Shown piece after piece: positions 26,681 through 35,399 of a stretch of 53,676 bases of DNA. Each line of letters opens with the position of its first letter. Positions within the stretch are counted from its first letter, which is position 1. This DNA is from Chloroflexota bacterium (GTDB lineage: Bacteria; Chloroflexota; Dehalococcoidia; CAUJGQ01). The notes under the pieces were generated by a model. That model was not told the DNA's origin, made no database searches, and saw only the letters and a list, made by a program, of their open reading frames with translations. The position numbers and the translations under genes were made by a program. The stretch lies in contig CAUJGQ010000112.1 in NCBI GenBank assembly GCA_963170165.1, forward strand, positions 1 to 53,676. The letters are read 5' to 3'.

Positions 26681-28429
26681 CTAGGAACCAGACTCCTGGC
26701 CAACGGTGATAGCGCCGGTCATACCATCCACGGTCACCAACTGGCCGGTACGGATCCGGTGCGTGGCGCCCTTCACCGCCACCACGGCGGGAATACCAAA
26801 CTCGCGGGCGACCGTGGCGGCGTGAGACAGCATGCCTCCCGTCTCCACCACAACCGCTGCGGCGGGGATGAACAGCGGCGTCCAGGGCGCGTCGGTGAAC
26901 GGCGCCACCAGCACCTCACCCGGCTCCAGCTCGGTTTCCGTCGCGGCCTCCACCGACAGCACCACCCGCGCCCGCCCTGTTGCCAGCCCGGCGGAGACCG
27001 GCATCCCCATCAGCACGTTGCCTTCCTCTGCTTCCTCTGCCGCGATAGGCTCCGGTGTGACGGGCGTGATGAACACATCCGGCAGGGTGGTCTGCTCCAG
27101 CCGCTCCGCCTCGGCTTTGCGCCGGGCCACGGCCTCGCGGGCCGTGGTGGCAGCCAGCCGGTTGTCGAGTGCAGCGTTGACCTCGGACTCCACCAGCCAG
27201 AAGATGTCGTCCGCCTGCTCGATCAGCCCGCGCTCGGCGAACCGGCTGCCAAGCTCGCGCAACGGCCGTCGCAGCAGCCGGCACAGCCGCACCCAGTTGG
27301 CCTTAGTCGACTCGCGCATCCGCGTAAACCGCTGGGCGCCCGCCAGTAGCTCCAGGTACTCACGCCGCAAGGCACGCGGCATCGCCTCCATCACCTGCGC
27401 CTCGATGGCCTCGCGCTGCTGGGCACTGGCCTCCTCGAGGTCATACGGGTCGCGTTCGGCCGGAGCGTCCAGGTAGCTCTTGATCGTGCTGATGGCGAAC
27501 GCCGGCGCCTCCTCCCAGTCAGCGGCGGAGGGGTCCACCTCCCGCTGACCGCGGAAGCCATACTCATCCATGAAGGTGGCAAACTGTGTCGCCAGCGCTG
27601 CCCAATCCGCGTCTTCCGGCGCGGCTATCGCAGCGGCAATGGCACCGGGCTCCATCCGGCGCACCGTCGCTGCCAGGGCCGGGCGAGCGGCGATAGCCCG
27701 CGCCACATCCCAGGCGCCGCGGGCGGGACCTGCGCTCTCAACTCCCCGTAGGGCGCTGGTCAGCATGATCACCAGCGCCGGGTCACGCTGGTCGCCGAAG
27801 GCTCGCTCCAGCAGCTTGTTCAAGCGATCGGTGTGGTCGCCCGCCGCGCCGGAGACGCCGAGATGGCGCATGAACGGCATCTCCTGCGCCCGCCGCAGCC
27901 GCCCGACATGCCGCCATAACTGCCGGTCGCTCAGTACCGCCAGGTCGCGCCCGCGTTCGATGGTCCGCAGCGCCAGGGCACGGCGGCGATCCCCAGCGAC
28001 ATGTCGCGGCAACTGACCCCAGTAGCGGCGCACGGTGCGCCACACCTGCTGGGCGCGCGCGGCATCCGCACCGGCGGCGGCGGTGATGTCCTGCCCATCG
28101 GTGCTGGTGATGTACTGGTCCATCAATCCGGATGCGCCGGCGACCGTCCAGGTAGCGATCAGGGCATTGGCCCAGGCGAGGTTGAGGGCATAGCGCCCGG
28201 CGTAGACGGCCAGGAAATTGCCGGTGGGGGAGGGGTAGGAAGGCACCAGGTCGGGCACGTCCAGCGTCTCTGCCAGCGCGCGGGTCGCTGCTGCGTCCGC
28301 CTGCTGGTACATCGTCGCCACCAGCGGCCGCACGACACCCGGCACAACTTCGGACACGTTGCCGGTGGTCCAGAAGTTAAAGGTAGGGTTAGGCAGCGCG
28401 TCCCACTCGCAGACCCGTTCGGTCGACAT
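26681..28429 (-). CDS. PEP-utilising mobile-domain protein lacking the ATP-grasp domain
   Basis: A 582-residue protein that resembles the C-terminal two thirds of rifampin phosphotransferase and PEP synthase. The last part carries the phosphohistidine domain: GMPVSAGLATGRARVVLS at about residue 470, then GEVLVAPFTDAPWTPLF, and VVETGGMLSHAATVAREFGI with the swivelling His at about 541. Upstream there is an all-helical region of about 450 residues (FNFWTTGNVSEVVPGVVRPL at the start). No N-terminal PPDK ATP-binding domain is found in this gene or in its neighbours, so the source of the phosphoryl group is unclear. It may act with a separately encoded ATP-grasp protein. Confidence 0.8.
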   Translation of the reverse strand: MSTERVCEWDALPNPTFNFWTTGNVSEVVPGVVRPLVATMYQQADAAATRALAETLDVPDLVPSYPSPTGNFLAVYAGRYALNLAWANALIATWTVAGASGLMDQYITSTDGQDITAAAGADAARAQQVWRTVRRYWGQLPRHVAGDRRRALALRTIERGRDLAVLSDRQLWRHVGRLRRAQEMPFMRHLGVSGAAGDHTDRLNKLLERAFGDQRDPALVIMLTSALRGVESAGPARGAWDVARAIAARPALAATVRRMEPGAIAAAIAAPEDADWAALATQFATFMDEYGFRGQREVDPSAADWEEAPAFAISTIKSYLDAPAERDPYDLEEASAQQREAIEAQVMEAMPRALRREYLELLAGAQRFTRMRESTKANWVRLCRLLRRPLRELGSRFAERGLIEQADDIFWLVESEVNAALDNRLAATTAREAVARRKAEAERLEQTTLPDVFITPVTPEPIAAEEAEEGNVLMGMPVSAGLATGRARVVLSVEAATETELEPGEVLVAPFTDAPWTPLFIPAAAVVVETGGMLSHAATVAREFGIPAVVAVKGATHRIRTGQLVTVDGMTGAITVGQESGS

Positions 28430-28535
28430 CGCCGGCCCCCTCTCGCTCCCCCGTGTGTGCGAGGGAGTGTAGGGGGGACACGCCGGGGACGCAACTGCGG
28501 CGGCTGCCGGCCGGCAGCATACAGGCAGGACAGTG

Positions 28536-28865
28536 CTAGACGGCCGGACGCAAGGACGGAGCCGGCGGATCGTCTGTCACTTCCGGCGGCTGGCGCATTC
28601 CCCAGAACGGATAGCAGGGTAGTTCGCTGGATTGCGTCATGCGCCGCACCAGCACCTCGACCTGGCCGGAGGGCAGCCGGAGGCGATAGCAGCCCGGCAG
28701 GATGCGCAGGTCGCCGGTCAGCGGCACAAAGTAGCCGTACCAGGTTGGCTCGGCGATGCCGCGCAGCCACTCAATCGTGATCCGGCAGCGCACCGGCAGC
28801 AGCCCCTCGTGCAGCAGCAGCGCGCCGTCGGTGATCAGAGTCCGCTCGTCAACCAGGAGCGACAT
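28536..28865 (-). CDS. hypothetical protein, 109 aa
   Basis: A small soluble protein without recognised domain, starting MSLLVDERTLITDGALLLHE and rich in beta-strand-like alternation (VRCRITIEWLRGIAEPTWYGYFVPL). Trp and Tyr are frequent, and it ends in a Pro-rich tail. ATG at 28865 has GGAG eight bases upstream; the frame is open to 28919 but that start lacks a ribosome site. It precedes the PEP-utilising gene by about 100 bases and could share its transcript. Real-gene status is likely, function unknown. Confidence 0.5.
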   Translation of the reverse strand: MSLLVDERTLITDGALLLHEGLLPVRCRITIEWLRGIAEPTWYGYFVPLTGDLRILPGCYRLRLPSGQVEVLVRRMTQSSELPCYPFWGMRQPPEVTDDPPAPSLRPAV

Positions 28866-28994
28866 GACATGCACTCCGCTGCGCCATCCGGGCGAATGGA
28901 CGCACACGTTACTTAACACGATCTACGGGCGGGTTCAGAATTACTTGAGGGGCCGTTACAGACCTGTCACCGTCAGCTACGACCCAGTGGTCGG

Positions 28995-29201
28995 CTACAG
29001 CTTGAGCACCAGCAGCTCGCGACGCATGGCGGCGCCGGTGATCTCCACGCGGACATGGATCACCCGGACTTTGACGCGCTTCCCGCCGGCGTTGATGAAC
29101 AACTCATCGTTGCGCTCAAAGCGATAGGCGGTATCCAGCGTGGCCAGCAACCCGGCCTTCTGCGCTGAGAACGGGTCGGACTCGTAGATCTCCGTGTGCA
29201 T
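28995..29201 (-). CDS. small hypothetical protein, 68 aa
   Basis: A 68-residue protein (MHTEIYESDPFSAQKAGLLA...) with alternating charged and hydrophobic residues in KRVKVRVIHVRVEIT, which suggests a small beta-rich fold. AGGTGGGAG directly precedes the ATG. No family is recognised. It is followed, same strand, by the 109-residue unknown protein. Confidence is limited because of length. Confidence 0.45.
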   Translation of the reverse strand: MHTEIYESDPFSAQKAGLLATLDTAYRFERNDELFINAGGKRVKVRVIHVRVEITGAAMRRELLVLKL

Positions 29202-29376
29202 CTCCCACCTGCCTGCCGCGCTACGACGAGGCTAGGGGGCGGACCGGAGGCCGGTCAAGGTGCTGGTGGCCCGGCTATGCCGCGGCGCCGGTGCTGTGCT
29301 TGACAAGGCAGCGCCGTTCGCGCACGGTAAAAGCTGAAAGAGTGTAGGCGGATGATCCAATCAGGGAGGGACCGCC

Positions 29377-29802
29377 ATGTATGCGCGCACGGGCCGCGGC
29401 CGCAACACCACCGGTCTGCCGGTGACGGATCGCAGTGGCCGCACCATTGGCCGGATCGTCGGACGTGAGTATCAGAAGATCGTGGTTCGCGAGGACCAGA
29501 TGCTGCGCTCGCCGCCCGGCTTTGGCTTTGACGCCTGGGCGATGGAACAACTGGTGCTGCCACGGGTTGACTGGGTGACGGTCCAGTGCCGGTTCAACGA
29601 CCGCCACTACCGCATCAGCACGGCTGACTTCCGGCGCTACCATCTCGCCATCGACCGCGGCGCCGGGCTCCAGTACGTGCTGCCGCTCACCTACTGGCAG
29701 GAGACGAGCGGCGCCGCGCCTGCCCCCGCGACACCCGCAGCTACCGTTGCGCCGGCCGGCCGCCCGGCGCCTGCCCCGCCGGTTCAGGGGCGGCTGTTCT
29801 GA
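29377..29802 (+). CDS. hypothetical protein, 141 aa, with Ala/Pro-rich tail
   Basis: An unrecognised protein. Residues 1-108 look folded: GLPVTDRSGRTIGRIVGREYQKIVVRED resembles a PRC-barrel-like strand pattern, followed by a Tyr/Arg-rich section (CRFNDRHYRISTADFRRYHL). Residues about 110-141 are a low-complexity Ala/Pro linker ending in PPVQGRLF. GGGAGGG lies upstream of ATG 29377, so translation is well supported. A TTGACA at 29300-29305 lacks a good -10 at the right distance. It precedes a hydrolase gene by 35 bases. Confidence 0.6.
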   Translation: MYARTGRGRNTTGLPVTDRSGRTIGRIVGREYQKIVVREDQMLRSPPGFGFDAWAMEQLVLPRVDWVTVQCRFNDRHYRISTADFRRYHLAIDRGAGLQYVLPLTYWQETSGAAPAPATPAATVAPAGRPAPAPPVQGRLF

Positions 29803-29837
29803 TCTGGGTCTCCGGCACACCCAGGCCCGAGGGCCGC

Positions 29838-30518
29838 ATGACCGATCGATCGCCGCCGGTTGAGCCCGGGCCGCGTGCGGGGCCGCCGCTGGTGCTGCTC
29901 CACGGACTGGGCGGCTCGGCGGCAGACTGGACGGAGGTTGCCGGGGCCGCCGCGGCACGCGCCCCAGCGCTGGCGCTGAACCTACCCGGCCACGGCGGCA
30001 GAACGGCCCAGATCCGGCCGCTCACCATCGCGGATCTGACTGCAGATGTGGTCGAGCGGCTGGCGGAGCACCAGTTGGGCCGGGTACACCTGCTCGGCCA
30101 CTCGCTCGGTGGGGTCATCGCCCTCGACTTCGCGATCCAGTATCCAAAGCGCTGTGGCGCGCTGGTGCTGGTGGCTACCACCCCAGAGGCCGCCACCGTT
30201 GAGGAACGCGCGGCCTCAGCGCGGCTGGGGCCGGTTCTGGCCGCTGCCATCGCCCGCGCATGGGTGGAGCGGCCGGACAAGACGCCGGCCCTCGGGGCCA
30301 TCACGACCGCAACGCTGATCGTTGTGGGTGAGCAAGACCGGCCTGCGTTCCAGCGCGGCGCCGAGCTATTGCACGGCTGGATGCCCAACAGCCGCCTGGT
30401 GCGGATCGCCGGCGCTGGTCACCACCCGCAGCATGACCAGCCGGAGGCGTTCACCGCTACCCTGCTGGCATTCCTGCAGGAAGTTGATGGGCAATCGATA
30501 GATGATTGGCGGCGATAA
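29838..30518 (+). CDS. alpha/beta-hydrolase, compact lid
   Basis: A 226-residue alpha/beta-hydrolase. LVLLHGLGGSAADW at about residue 18 forms the oxyanion loop, LNLPGHGGRT at about 48, the nucleophile elbow is LLGHSLGGVIALD with Ser at about 92, the acid is in VVGEQDRPA at about 162, and the His is in GAGHHPQHDQPEAF at about 194. The lid region between strand 6 and the acid is short, suggesting an esterase-like or acyl-transferase role. The substrate is unknown. Confidence 0.82.
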   Translation: MTDRSPPVEPGPRAGPPLVLLHGLGGSAADWTEVAGAAAARAPALALNLPGHGGRTAQIRPLTIADLTADVVERLAEHQLGRVHLLGHSLGGVIALDFAIQYPKRCGALVLVATTPEAATVEERAASARLGPVLAAAIARAWVERPDKTPALGAITTATLIVVGEQDRPAFQRGAELLHGWMPNSRLVRIAGAGHHPQHDQPEAFTATLLAFLQEVDGQSIDDWRR

Positions 30519-30600
30519 CAGCCGCGCGATTCTGCGATAATGAGCGACAGGGCCCCGCCTGCCTGGCAGGTTGCACCACACCGAACGCGGAGGATGAGCG

Positions 30601-31581
30601 ATGACGACCACGGCGGCCATCCGGATTCCGGCGAATGTGCCTGAGGCGATGCGCGCCACCTACACGCGCAACATGCAACGACTGACCCACGGCACCGGCC
30701 GCATTATGCTCTTCGCCGGTGACCAGAAAGTCGAGCACCTCAACGAGGATTTCTATCCGTTCAAGGCAGGCGAGCAAATCGCAGCCGAAGACAACGACCC
30801 CCGCCACCTGTTCAATATTGCCCAGGCGGCCGGCAACTCTATCGGCTGCTTCGCCACCCAGTACGGCATGGTTTCCCTCTACGGACCGGACTACCCGGAA
30901 GTGCCCTACCTGGTGAAGGTCAACTCCAAGACCCACCTGGTCAATGTCTCCCAGGGCGACCCTGTCTCCACTGCATGGGTCACCGTTGAACAGATCGTGC
31001 GCCTGCGCGAGATGAGCGGGCTGAACGTCGTTGGTGTCGGGTATACCATTTATCTCGGCTCCGAGCACGAGAACGTCATGCTGGCTGAGGCCGGGCGGCT
31101 GGTGGCCGATGCCCACGCCGCCGGTCTACCCGTGGTGTTCTGGATCTACCCGCGCGGCAAGAGCCTGCTCAAGAAAGAGGGCGACAAGACGGTCAACCTC
31201 GAGAAGAGCCCGAAGGTGATCACCGGCGCAGCCGGCGTGGGCGCTACGCTCGGCGCCGACTTCGTCAAGGTCAACCCACCGGACGCCGTCGACGGTAAGA
31301 GCAGCGCCGAATGGCTGAAGGTCGCCACCGAGGCGGCCGGGCTCACCCGCGTGATCTGCGCCGGCGGCTCCTCCAAGGAAGGCGCGTCCTTCCTCAAGGA
31401 ATTGCAGGACCAGCTGGTCATCGGCGGCACCGCCGGCAACGCCACCGGCCGCAACATTCACCAGCGCCCGCTTGATGAGGCGGTGCGCTTCTGCCACGCC
31501 ATCGCCGCACTGACGTACGGTAGCCGCGATGTCGAGTACGCCACGCGCGTCTACCAGGGGCAGGAGAGCTTCGCCATCTAG
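30601..31581 (+). CDS. class I fructose-bisphosphate aldolase, DhnA/archaeal type
   Basis: A 326-residue Schiff-base aldolase of the DeoC/LacD/DhnA superfamily. IMLFAGDQKVEHLNEDF at about residues 36-52 includes the catalytic-site Asp, KSLLKKEGDK at about 183, and the TIM-barrel strand ADFVKVNPPDA with the Schiff-base Lys at about 222. VICAGGSSKEGA at about 251 and GTAGNATGRNIHQR at about 279 bind phosphate. Such enzymes cleave fructose-1,6-bisphosphate or related sugar phosphates. GGAGGATGAGCG precedes ATG. A stem-loop follows. Confidence 0.85.
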   Translation: MTTTAAIRIPANVPEAMRATYTRNMQRLTHGTGRIMLFAGDQKVEHLNEDFYPFKAGEQIAAEDNDPRHLFNIAQAAGNSIGCFATQYGMVSLYGPDYPEVPYLVKVNSKTHLVNVSQGDPVSTAWVTVEQIVRLREMSGLNVVGVGYTIYLGSEHENVMLAEAGRLVADAHAAGLPVVFWIYPRGKSLLKKEGDKTVNLEKSPKVITGAAGVGATLGADFVKVNPPDAVDGKSSAEWLKVATEAAGLTRVICAGGSSKEGASFLKELQDQLVIGGTAGNATGRNIHQRPLDEAVRFCHAIAALTYGSRDVEYATRVYQGQESFAI

Positions 31582-31602
31582 CGGGCCGCAGCTGGCCTGC
31601 CA

Positions 31603-31636
31603 GCAGCCGGGGGCGGGGGTACTCGTCCCCGGCTGC
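31603..31636 (+). terminator. stem-loop after the aldolase gene
   Basis: GCAGCCGGGG (31603-31612) pairs perfectly with CCCCGGCTGC (31627-31636) around a 14-nt loop, 21 bases past the aldolase stop. A U-tract is absent. Its 3' side ends 24 bases before the Eis-like gene, so partial read-through is likely. Confidence 0.45.
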
Positions 31637-31659
31637 GTATTGCCCGCAGGAGCGCCGCC

Positions 31660-32874
31660 ATGGAGTTCCGCCCCATTCGCCCGGACGAATTGGAGCCGTA
31701 CGCCGCCCTCGACGCCTACGCCTTCGGCTATGAGCTAACGCCTGCGGTGCTGGAGGATTACCGGGCAAAGATGGACCCGGATTGGACTGTGGCCGGCTAT
31801 GACAGCGCCGGCCGGATGGTAACCCACCTGGTGGCCTACCCCTGGGACATGATGGTCAACGGCCGGCCGGTAGCCAACGGCGCCATCGCCGATGTGGCCG
31901 CCTGGCCGGAGGACCGCCGCGGTGGGTACACGGGCGCGCTGCTGCGGACCACCCTGGGCGTCCTGCGTGACCGCGGCTTCGCGGTCTCCATGCTCGAGCC
32001 TACCTTCTACGGCTTGTACCAGCGCTTCGGCTGGGCGCAGGCGGCACAGACACACCGCGCCACCCTCCGCCCCGGGCAGATGCGCCTGCTCCCCAATCTC
32101 CCGGCCCCGCGCGGCCGGGCGGAGTCGCTGCCGGAGCCCGATATCGGCCTGCTTGCACCGCTCCACCGGGCAGCACTGGCCACAGAAAACGGGCCGCTGC
32201 TCCGCACCGACGGCTACTGGCGCTACTGGACCCTCAACCGCCGCGGCGGCGTGCCTTTTCGCACGGTGGTATGGCGTGAGCCATCTGGCAACCTGACCGG
32301 TTACGCCGTCCACCGGTATCCGGTGCGCGACGGCGCGATACACCATCCCGTGGACCAGGAGGTGCTGGTGAACGGCTTCGCCGCCTGTACCACCGACGCC
32401 TACCTGGGGCTGATGGGCTACCTCATGCGCCACGACCTGGCAGCGCGCGTGCGGCTAAAGGTTCCGCCCGACGACCCGCTGCCGGCGCTGCTCACCGACC
32501 CGCTGGCGGTCGAGCGCGAGACGTGGCCGGGCTTCATGCTGCGGTTAGTGAGTGTCCCTGACGCGCTGGAGGCACGCGGGTATGAGGCCCGCGCGCACGG
32601 ACAGGTCGTGCTGCGTGTTGTGGATCCCGATGCCCCCTGGAACGACGGCAGCTGGCGGCTGGAGGTGGCGGATGGCCGCGCCCGCGTGACCGCCACCAGC
32701 TCCCCCCCGGATGTGACGCTGCCTGCAAGCGTGCTGGCCGCGCTGTACACCGGCTACCTCTCTGCCCGGCGCGCGCAGTTCTGCGGGCTACTGGAGGCGG
32801 ACAAGGATGCGGCCGCGCGCGCGGACGCCATCATCGCGACGGCCCGGCCGCCGTGGAACCCGGACGGGTTCTAG
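31660..32874 (+). CDS. Eis-like GNAT acetyltransferase with SCP2-like C-terminal domain
   Basis: A 404-residue protein with two GNAT-like halves and a sterol-carrier-like tail, as in mycobacterial Eis. The acetyl-CoA-binding stretch is RRGGYTGALLRTTLGVLRDRG at about residues 87-107 and LEPTFYGLYQRFGWAQA at about 112. The C-terminal SCP2-like section includes VVLRVVDPDAPWNDGSWRLEV at about 311-331. Eis acetylates aminoglycosides and lysines in proteins, so drug modification or protein acetylation is possible. GGAG lies upstream of ATG 31660. Full length is normal for the family. Confidence 0.85.
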   Translation: MEFRPIRPDELEPYAALDAYAFGYELTPAVLEDYRAKMDPDWTVAGYDSAGRMVTHLVAYPWDMMVNGRPVANGAIADVAAWPEDRRGGYTGALLRTTLGVLRDRGFAVSMLEPTFYGLYQRFGWAQAAQTHRATLRPGQMRLLPNLPAPRGRAESLPEPDIGLLAPLHRAALATENGPLLRTDGYWRYWTLNRRGGVPFRTVVWREPSGNLTGYAVHRYPVRDGAIHHPVDQEVLVNGFAACTTDAYLGLMGYLMRHDLAARVRLKVPPDDPLPALLTDPLAVERETWPGFMLRLVSVPDALEARGYEARAHGQVVLRVVDPDAPWNDGSWRLEVADGRARVTATSSPPDVTLPASVLAALYTGYLSARRAQFCGLLEADKDAAARADAIIATARPPWNPDGF

Positions 32875-32899
32875 CCTGGCATGGTCGATGCGCGGGGGG

Positions 32900-33430
32900 T
32901 TAAGCATCGCGCCGCATGCCCGTGAACACAAAGCGAAAGCGGTCATCGTAGCGGGGGGCGCAGCGGCGGCAGGAGTAGCGGCGGCCGGCCCGCGTCCTGC
33001 GCCCGCGCTTCCACTCCAGACCGCAGACAGGGCAACGATAGACATACACCAGCCGTGGCGCGGGGAAAGACTCGGCGTAACGGCTGGCCCCCAGCGCAGA
33101 CGCGACGGCGAGAAAGGCGTCACCGTGCGGCGTTGCGGCGCCGCCGTGCAGGTAGCGGGTGACGTGATGTGCCAGTTCGTGGAGGACGATACCACGCGTC
33201 CCGGCAGGGCCGTGGGCAGCCAGGAAGTGGCCGGAGATGGCGATGTCTCCCGGTGGCCGGTAGACGCCGGCGCTGCGGGTCATCCGGTTGCTGATGCGCA
33301 GCGTCACCGTCGGGAGCAGCGGCGCCGCCGGCAGCCCGGCCACCCGCCCGCCGCGAAGCGCCGACAGCGTGGCTTCTGCCAGTCCCTGCAGCTGGCCCAG
33401 CACCTCCGGCTGATGTGCCGCCCGCGCCAT
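32900..33430 (-). CDS. SprT-like zinc metalloprotease-domain protein
   Basis: A 176-residue protein with the zinc-protease motif HELAHH at residues 84-89 and a C-terminal zinc ribbon with Cys at 133, 136 (CPVC) and 154, 157 (CRRC). This matches SprT-like proteins, some of which degrade DNA-protein crosslinks in eukaryotes; bacterial roles are poorly known. ATG at 33430 has GGGAGG seven bases upstream; the very long frame to 34186 is antisense to the threonine-synthase-like gene and is rejected. It is convergent with the Eis-like gene, 25 bases away, and divergent from the threonine-synthase-like gene. Confidence 0.82.
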   Translation of the reverse strand: MARAAHQPEVLGQLQGLAEATLSALRGGRVAGLPAAPLLPTVTLRISNRMTRSAGVYRPPGDIAISGHFLAAHGPAGTRGIVLHELAHHVTRYLHGGAATPHGDAFLAVASALGASRYAESFPAPRLVYVYRCPVCGLEWKRGRRTRAGRRYSCRRCAPRYDDRFRFVFTGMRRDA

Positions 33431-33508
33431 GCCGCCACCTCCCGGCCAAATACCGAAGCCCGGCCAGGATAGCCCCCTGCGGCCGGTCCTGACAACGGTG
33501 CCCCGAAC

Positions 33509-34669
33509 GTGCCGCCCGGCTATTATGGGCCGGTGGACGGAGCACTCTGCTGCAGTGCCTGTGGCGCCCTCCTGCCGGAGCGAGGCCATCCCGCCCTTTG
33601 CCGGATGTGCGGCGGTGTGCTGATCGTCGTGCACCCCGAAGCGCCGTTCGTGCCGGCCCGGTTGCCTGGGCTGTGGCGCTACGCCCCGCTGCTGCTTGCC
33701 GGCGAGCCCGTAACCCTGGGCGAGGGGATGACGCCGGTGGTAGCGCTGCCGCGCTGGGGAGCGAGCGCCGGCCTGCCGCACGTGTACGCGAAGCTGGAGT
33801 ACCTGATGCCGACCGGCTCTTTCAAGGATCGCGGGGCTGCGGTGATGGTGGCGCGGGCGCGTGACCTGGGCGCCGGACGGCTGGTGGAGGACTCCTCCGG
33901 CAACGCCGGCGCAGCGGTGGCTGCCTACGCGGCGCGCGCCGGGCTGCCCTGCACCATCTATGCCCCGGCAGACGCTCCAGCCGCCAAACTGGCGCAGATC
34001 GCCGCGGCCGGCGCCGAGCTGGTGCGCGTTCCTGGCCCGCGCGAGGCGGTGGCGGAAGCGGCACAGGCGGATACAGCCGGCGACGCCTACTATGCCGGAC
34101 ACAACACCAATCCCTACTTTGTGGATGGCACCCGCACCTTCGCCTTCGAAGTGGCGGAGCAGCACGATGGCGACCCACCCGAGCACATCATCATGCCGGT
34201 AGGCGGTGGCTCATTATACTTTGGCGCCTGGCTGGGCTTCCGTGAGTGGCTGGCCGCCGGGCGCATTGCGCGGATGCCGCGGCTGCACATCGCCCAGGCG
34301 AGCGGCTGCGCGCCGCTGGCCGCCGCCTTCGCCCAGGGAGCAGCCGGCGCGGTGGCCATCACCCGCTCGCCCACCATTGCCGGCGGCATCACCATCGAGC
34401 ACCCCGCCCGTGCGCGGCTGTTGCTGGCGGCGCTGCGCGAGACGGGCGGCAGCGCGGTGGCAGTGGACGACAACGCCACCATCACGGCGGCCCGCGCGCT
34501 GGCCCGGCTCGAGGGCCTGGCCTGCGAGCCTACCAGCGCCGTTGCCTTCGCGGCGCTCGGCAAGCTGGCGGCCGACGGCGTCATCCCGCCCGGCGAGCGC
34601 GTGCTCGTTGCCGTCACGGGCAGCCCGCTCAAGGACACCGAGGCGCTGGCGCTGCTGGCGAATGGCTGA
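33509..34669 (+). CDS. threonine synthase-like PLP enzyme
   Basis: A 386-residue fold-type II PLP enzyme. An N-terminal zinc ribbon (CSACGALLPERG, CRMCGG at about 15-35) precedes the catalytic domain. The PLP-binding Lys is in PTGSFKDRGAAVM at about residue 110, EDSSGNAGAAVAAYA at about 130, and MPVGGGSLYFGAWLGF (phosphate loop) at about 231. The C-terminal ends with VTGSPLKDTEALA. This matches threonine synthase class members that have a zinc-ribbon N-terminus, but diaminopropionate or other beta/gamma-elimination is possible. GTG at 33509 lacks a strong RBS, so the start is uncertain. Confidence 0.82.
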   Translation: MPPGYYGPVDGALCCSACGALLPERGHPALCRMCGGVLIVVHPEAPFVPARLPGLWRYAPLLLAGEPVTLGEGMTPVVALPRWGASAGLPHVYAKLEYLMPTGSFKDRGAAVMVARARDLGAGRLVEDSSGNAGAAVAAYAARAGLPCTIYAPADAPAAKLAQIAAAGAELVRVPGPREAVAEAAQADTAGDAYYAGHNTNPYFVDGTRTFAFEVAEQHDGDPPEHIIMPVGGGSLYFGAWLGFREWLAAGRIARMPRLHIAQASGCAPLAAAFAQGAAGAVAITRSPTIAGGITIEHPARARLLLAALRETGGSAVAVDDNATITAARALARLEGLACEPTSAVAFAALGKLAADGVIPPGERVLVAVTGSPLKDTEALALLANG

Positions 34670-34697
34670 ATCCGGCTTCTTCAAAGGACGGCTGACC

Positions 34698-35336
34698 ATG
34701 CCCGCGCTTTCCGTCACCTTTGCTTCCGGCGACCTCTCACTGGAGGGGATGCTGCATCTCCCCACCGGCGCCGGCCCCTTCCCCGCGGTGGCCGTCTGCC
34801 ATCCGCACCCGCGCTACGGTGGTGATATGCACAACAATGTGGTGTCAGCCGCCGTCAGCGGATTGACCGCGCGCGGGGTGGCGGCGCTGCGCTTCAACTT
34901 CCGTGGCGTAGGGCGTAGCGACGGCGATCACGGCGGTAGTGGCGAAGAGGCAGACGACGTGCGCGCGGCGCTGGCCTACCTCGCTTCACGACCGGAGGTA
35001 GACAGCGCGCGCGTGGGTCTGGCGGGGTATTCGTTTGGTGCGGGGATGGCGCTGCGCGTGGCGGCCACCGGCCAACCGAAGCTTACCGGTCTGGTACTGG
35101 TATCGCTGCCGCTGATGATGGCAGGCGATGCCGCTGCGACGCTGGCTCAGGTTCCCTGCCCGGTGCTGCTCGTGTCCGGCGACCAAGACCATATCTGCCC
35201 GCTGGAGGAACTGGAGGCCGCCGCCGAAGAGGCCGGCGCCCACGTGCGCGTCCAGCCGGTCGAGGAGACCGATCACTTCTGGTGGGGGCGCGACGCCGTA
35301 CTGGCCGGCGCCATCGGCGACTGCTTCGCCGCGTAA
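34698..35336 (+). CDS. alpha/beta-hydrolase, small dienelactone-type
   Basis: A 212-residue hydrolase of the family annotated as alpha/beta-fold (often YuxL/Bem46-like, KANL3-type). FPAVAVCHPHPRYGGDMHNNV at about residues 27-47 is the signature of this small subgroup, with nucleophile elbow GLAGYSFGAGMAL with Ser at about 113, acid in SGDQDHICPLEE at about 160, and His in VEETDHFWWGR at about 189. AAGGA nine bases upstream supports ATG 34698; the in-frame ATG at 34662 overlaps the upstream gene. The substrate is unknown. Confidence 0.8.
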   Translation: MPALSVTFASGDLSLEGMLHLPTGAGPFPAVAVCHPHPRYGGDMHNNVVSAAVSGLTARGVAALRFNFRGVGRSDGDHGGSGEEADDVRAALAYLASRPEVDSARVGLAGYSFGAGMALRVAATGQPKLTGLVLVSLPLMMAGDAAATLAQVPCPVLLVSGDQDHICPLEELEAAAEEAGAHVRVQPVEETDHFWWGRDAVLAGAIGDCFAA

Positions 35337-35399
35337 ACCGCGGGGCCACGCGCCGGGCGGCGCAGCCCGGAGGTCCCTGCACCCCAAGGAGGGATGTCA

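Noticed and set aside
33431-34186. Extension of the SprT-like frame to 428 residues
   Set aside because: The extra part is antisense to the threonine-synthase-like gene; a good RBS is present at 33430.
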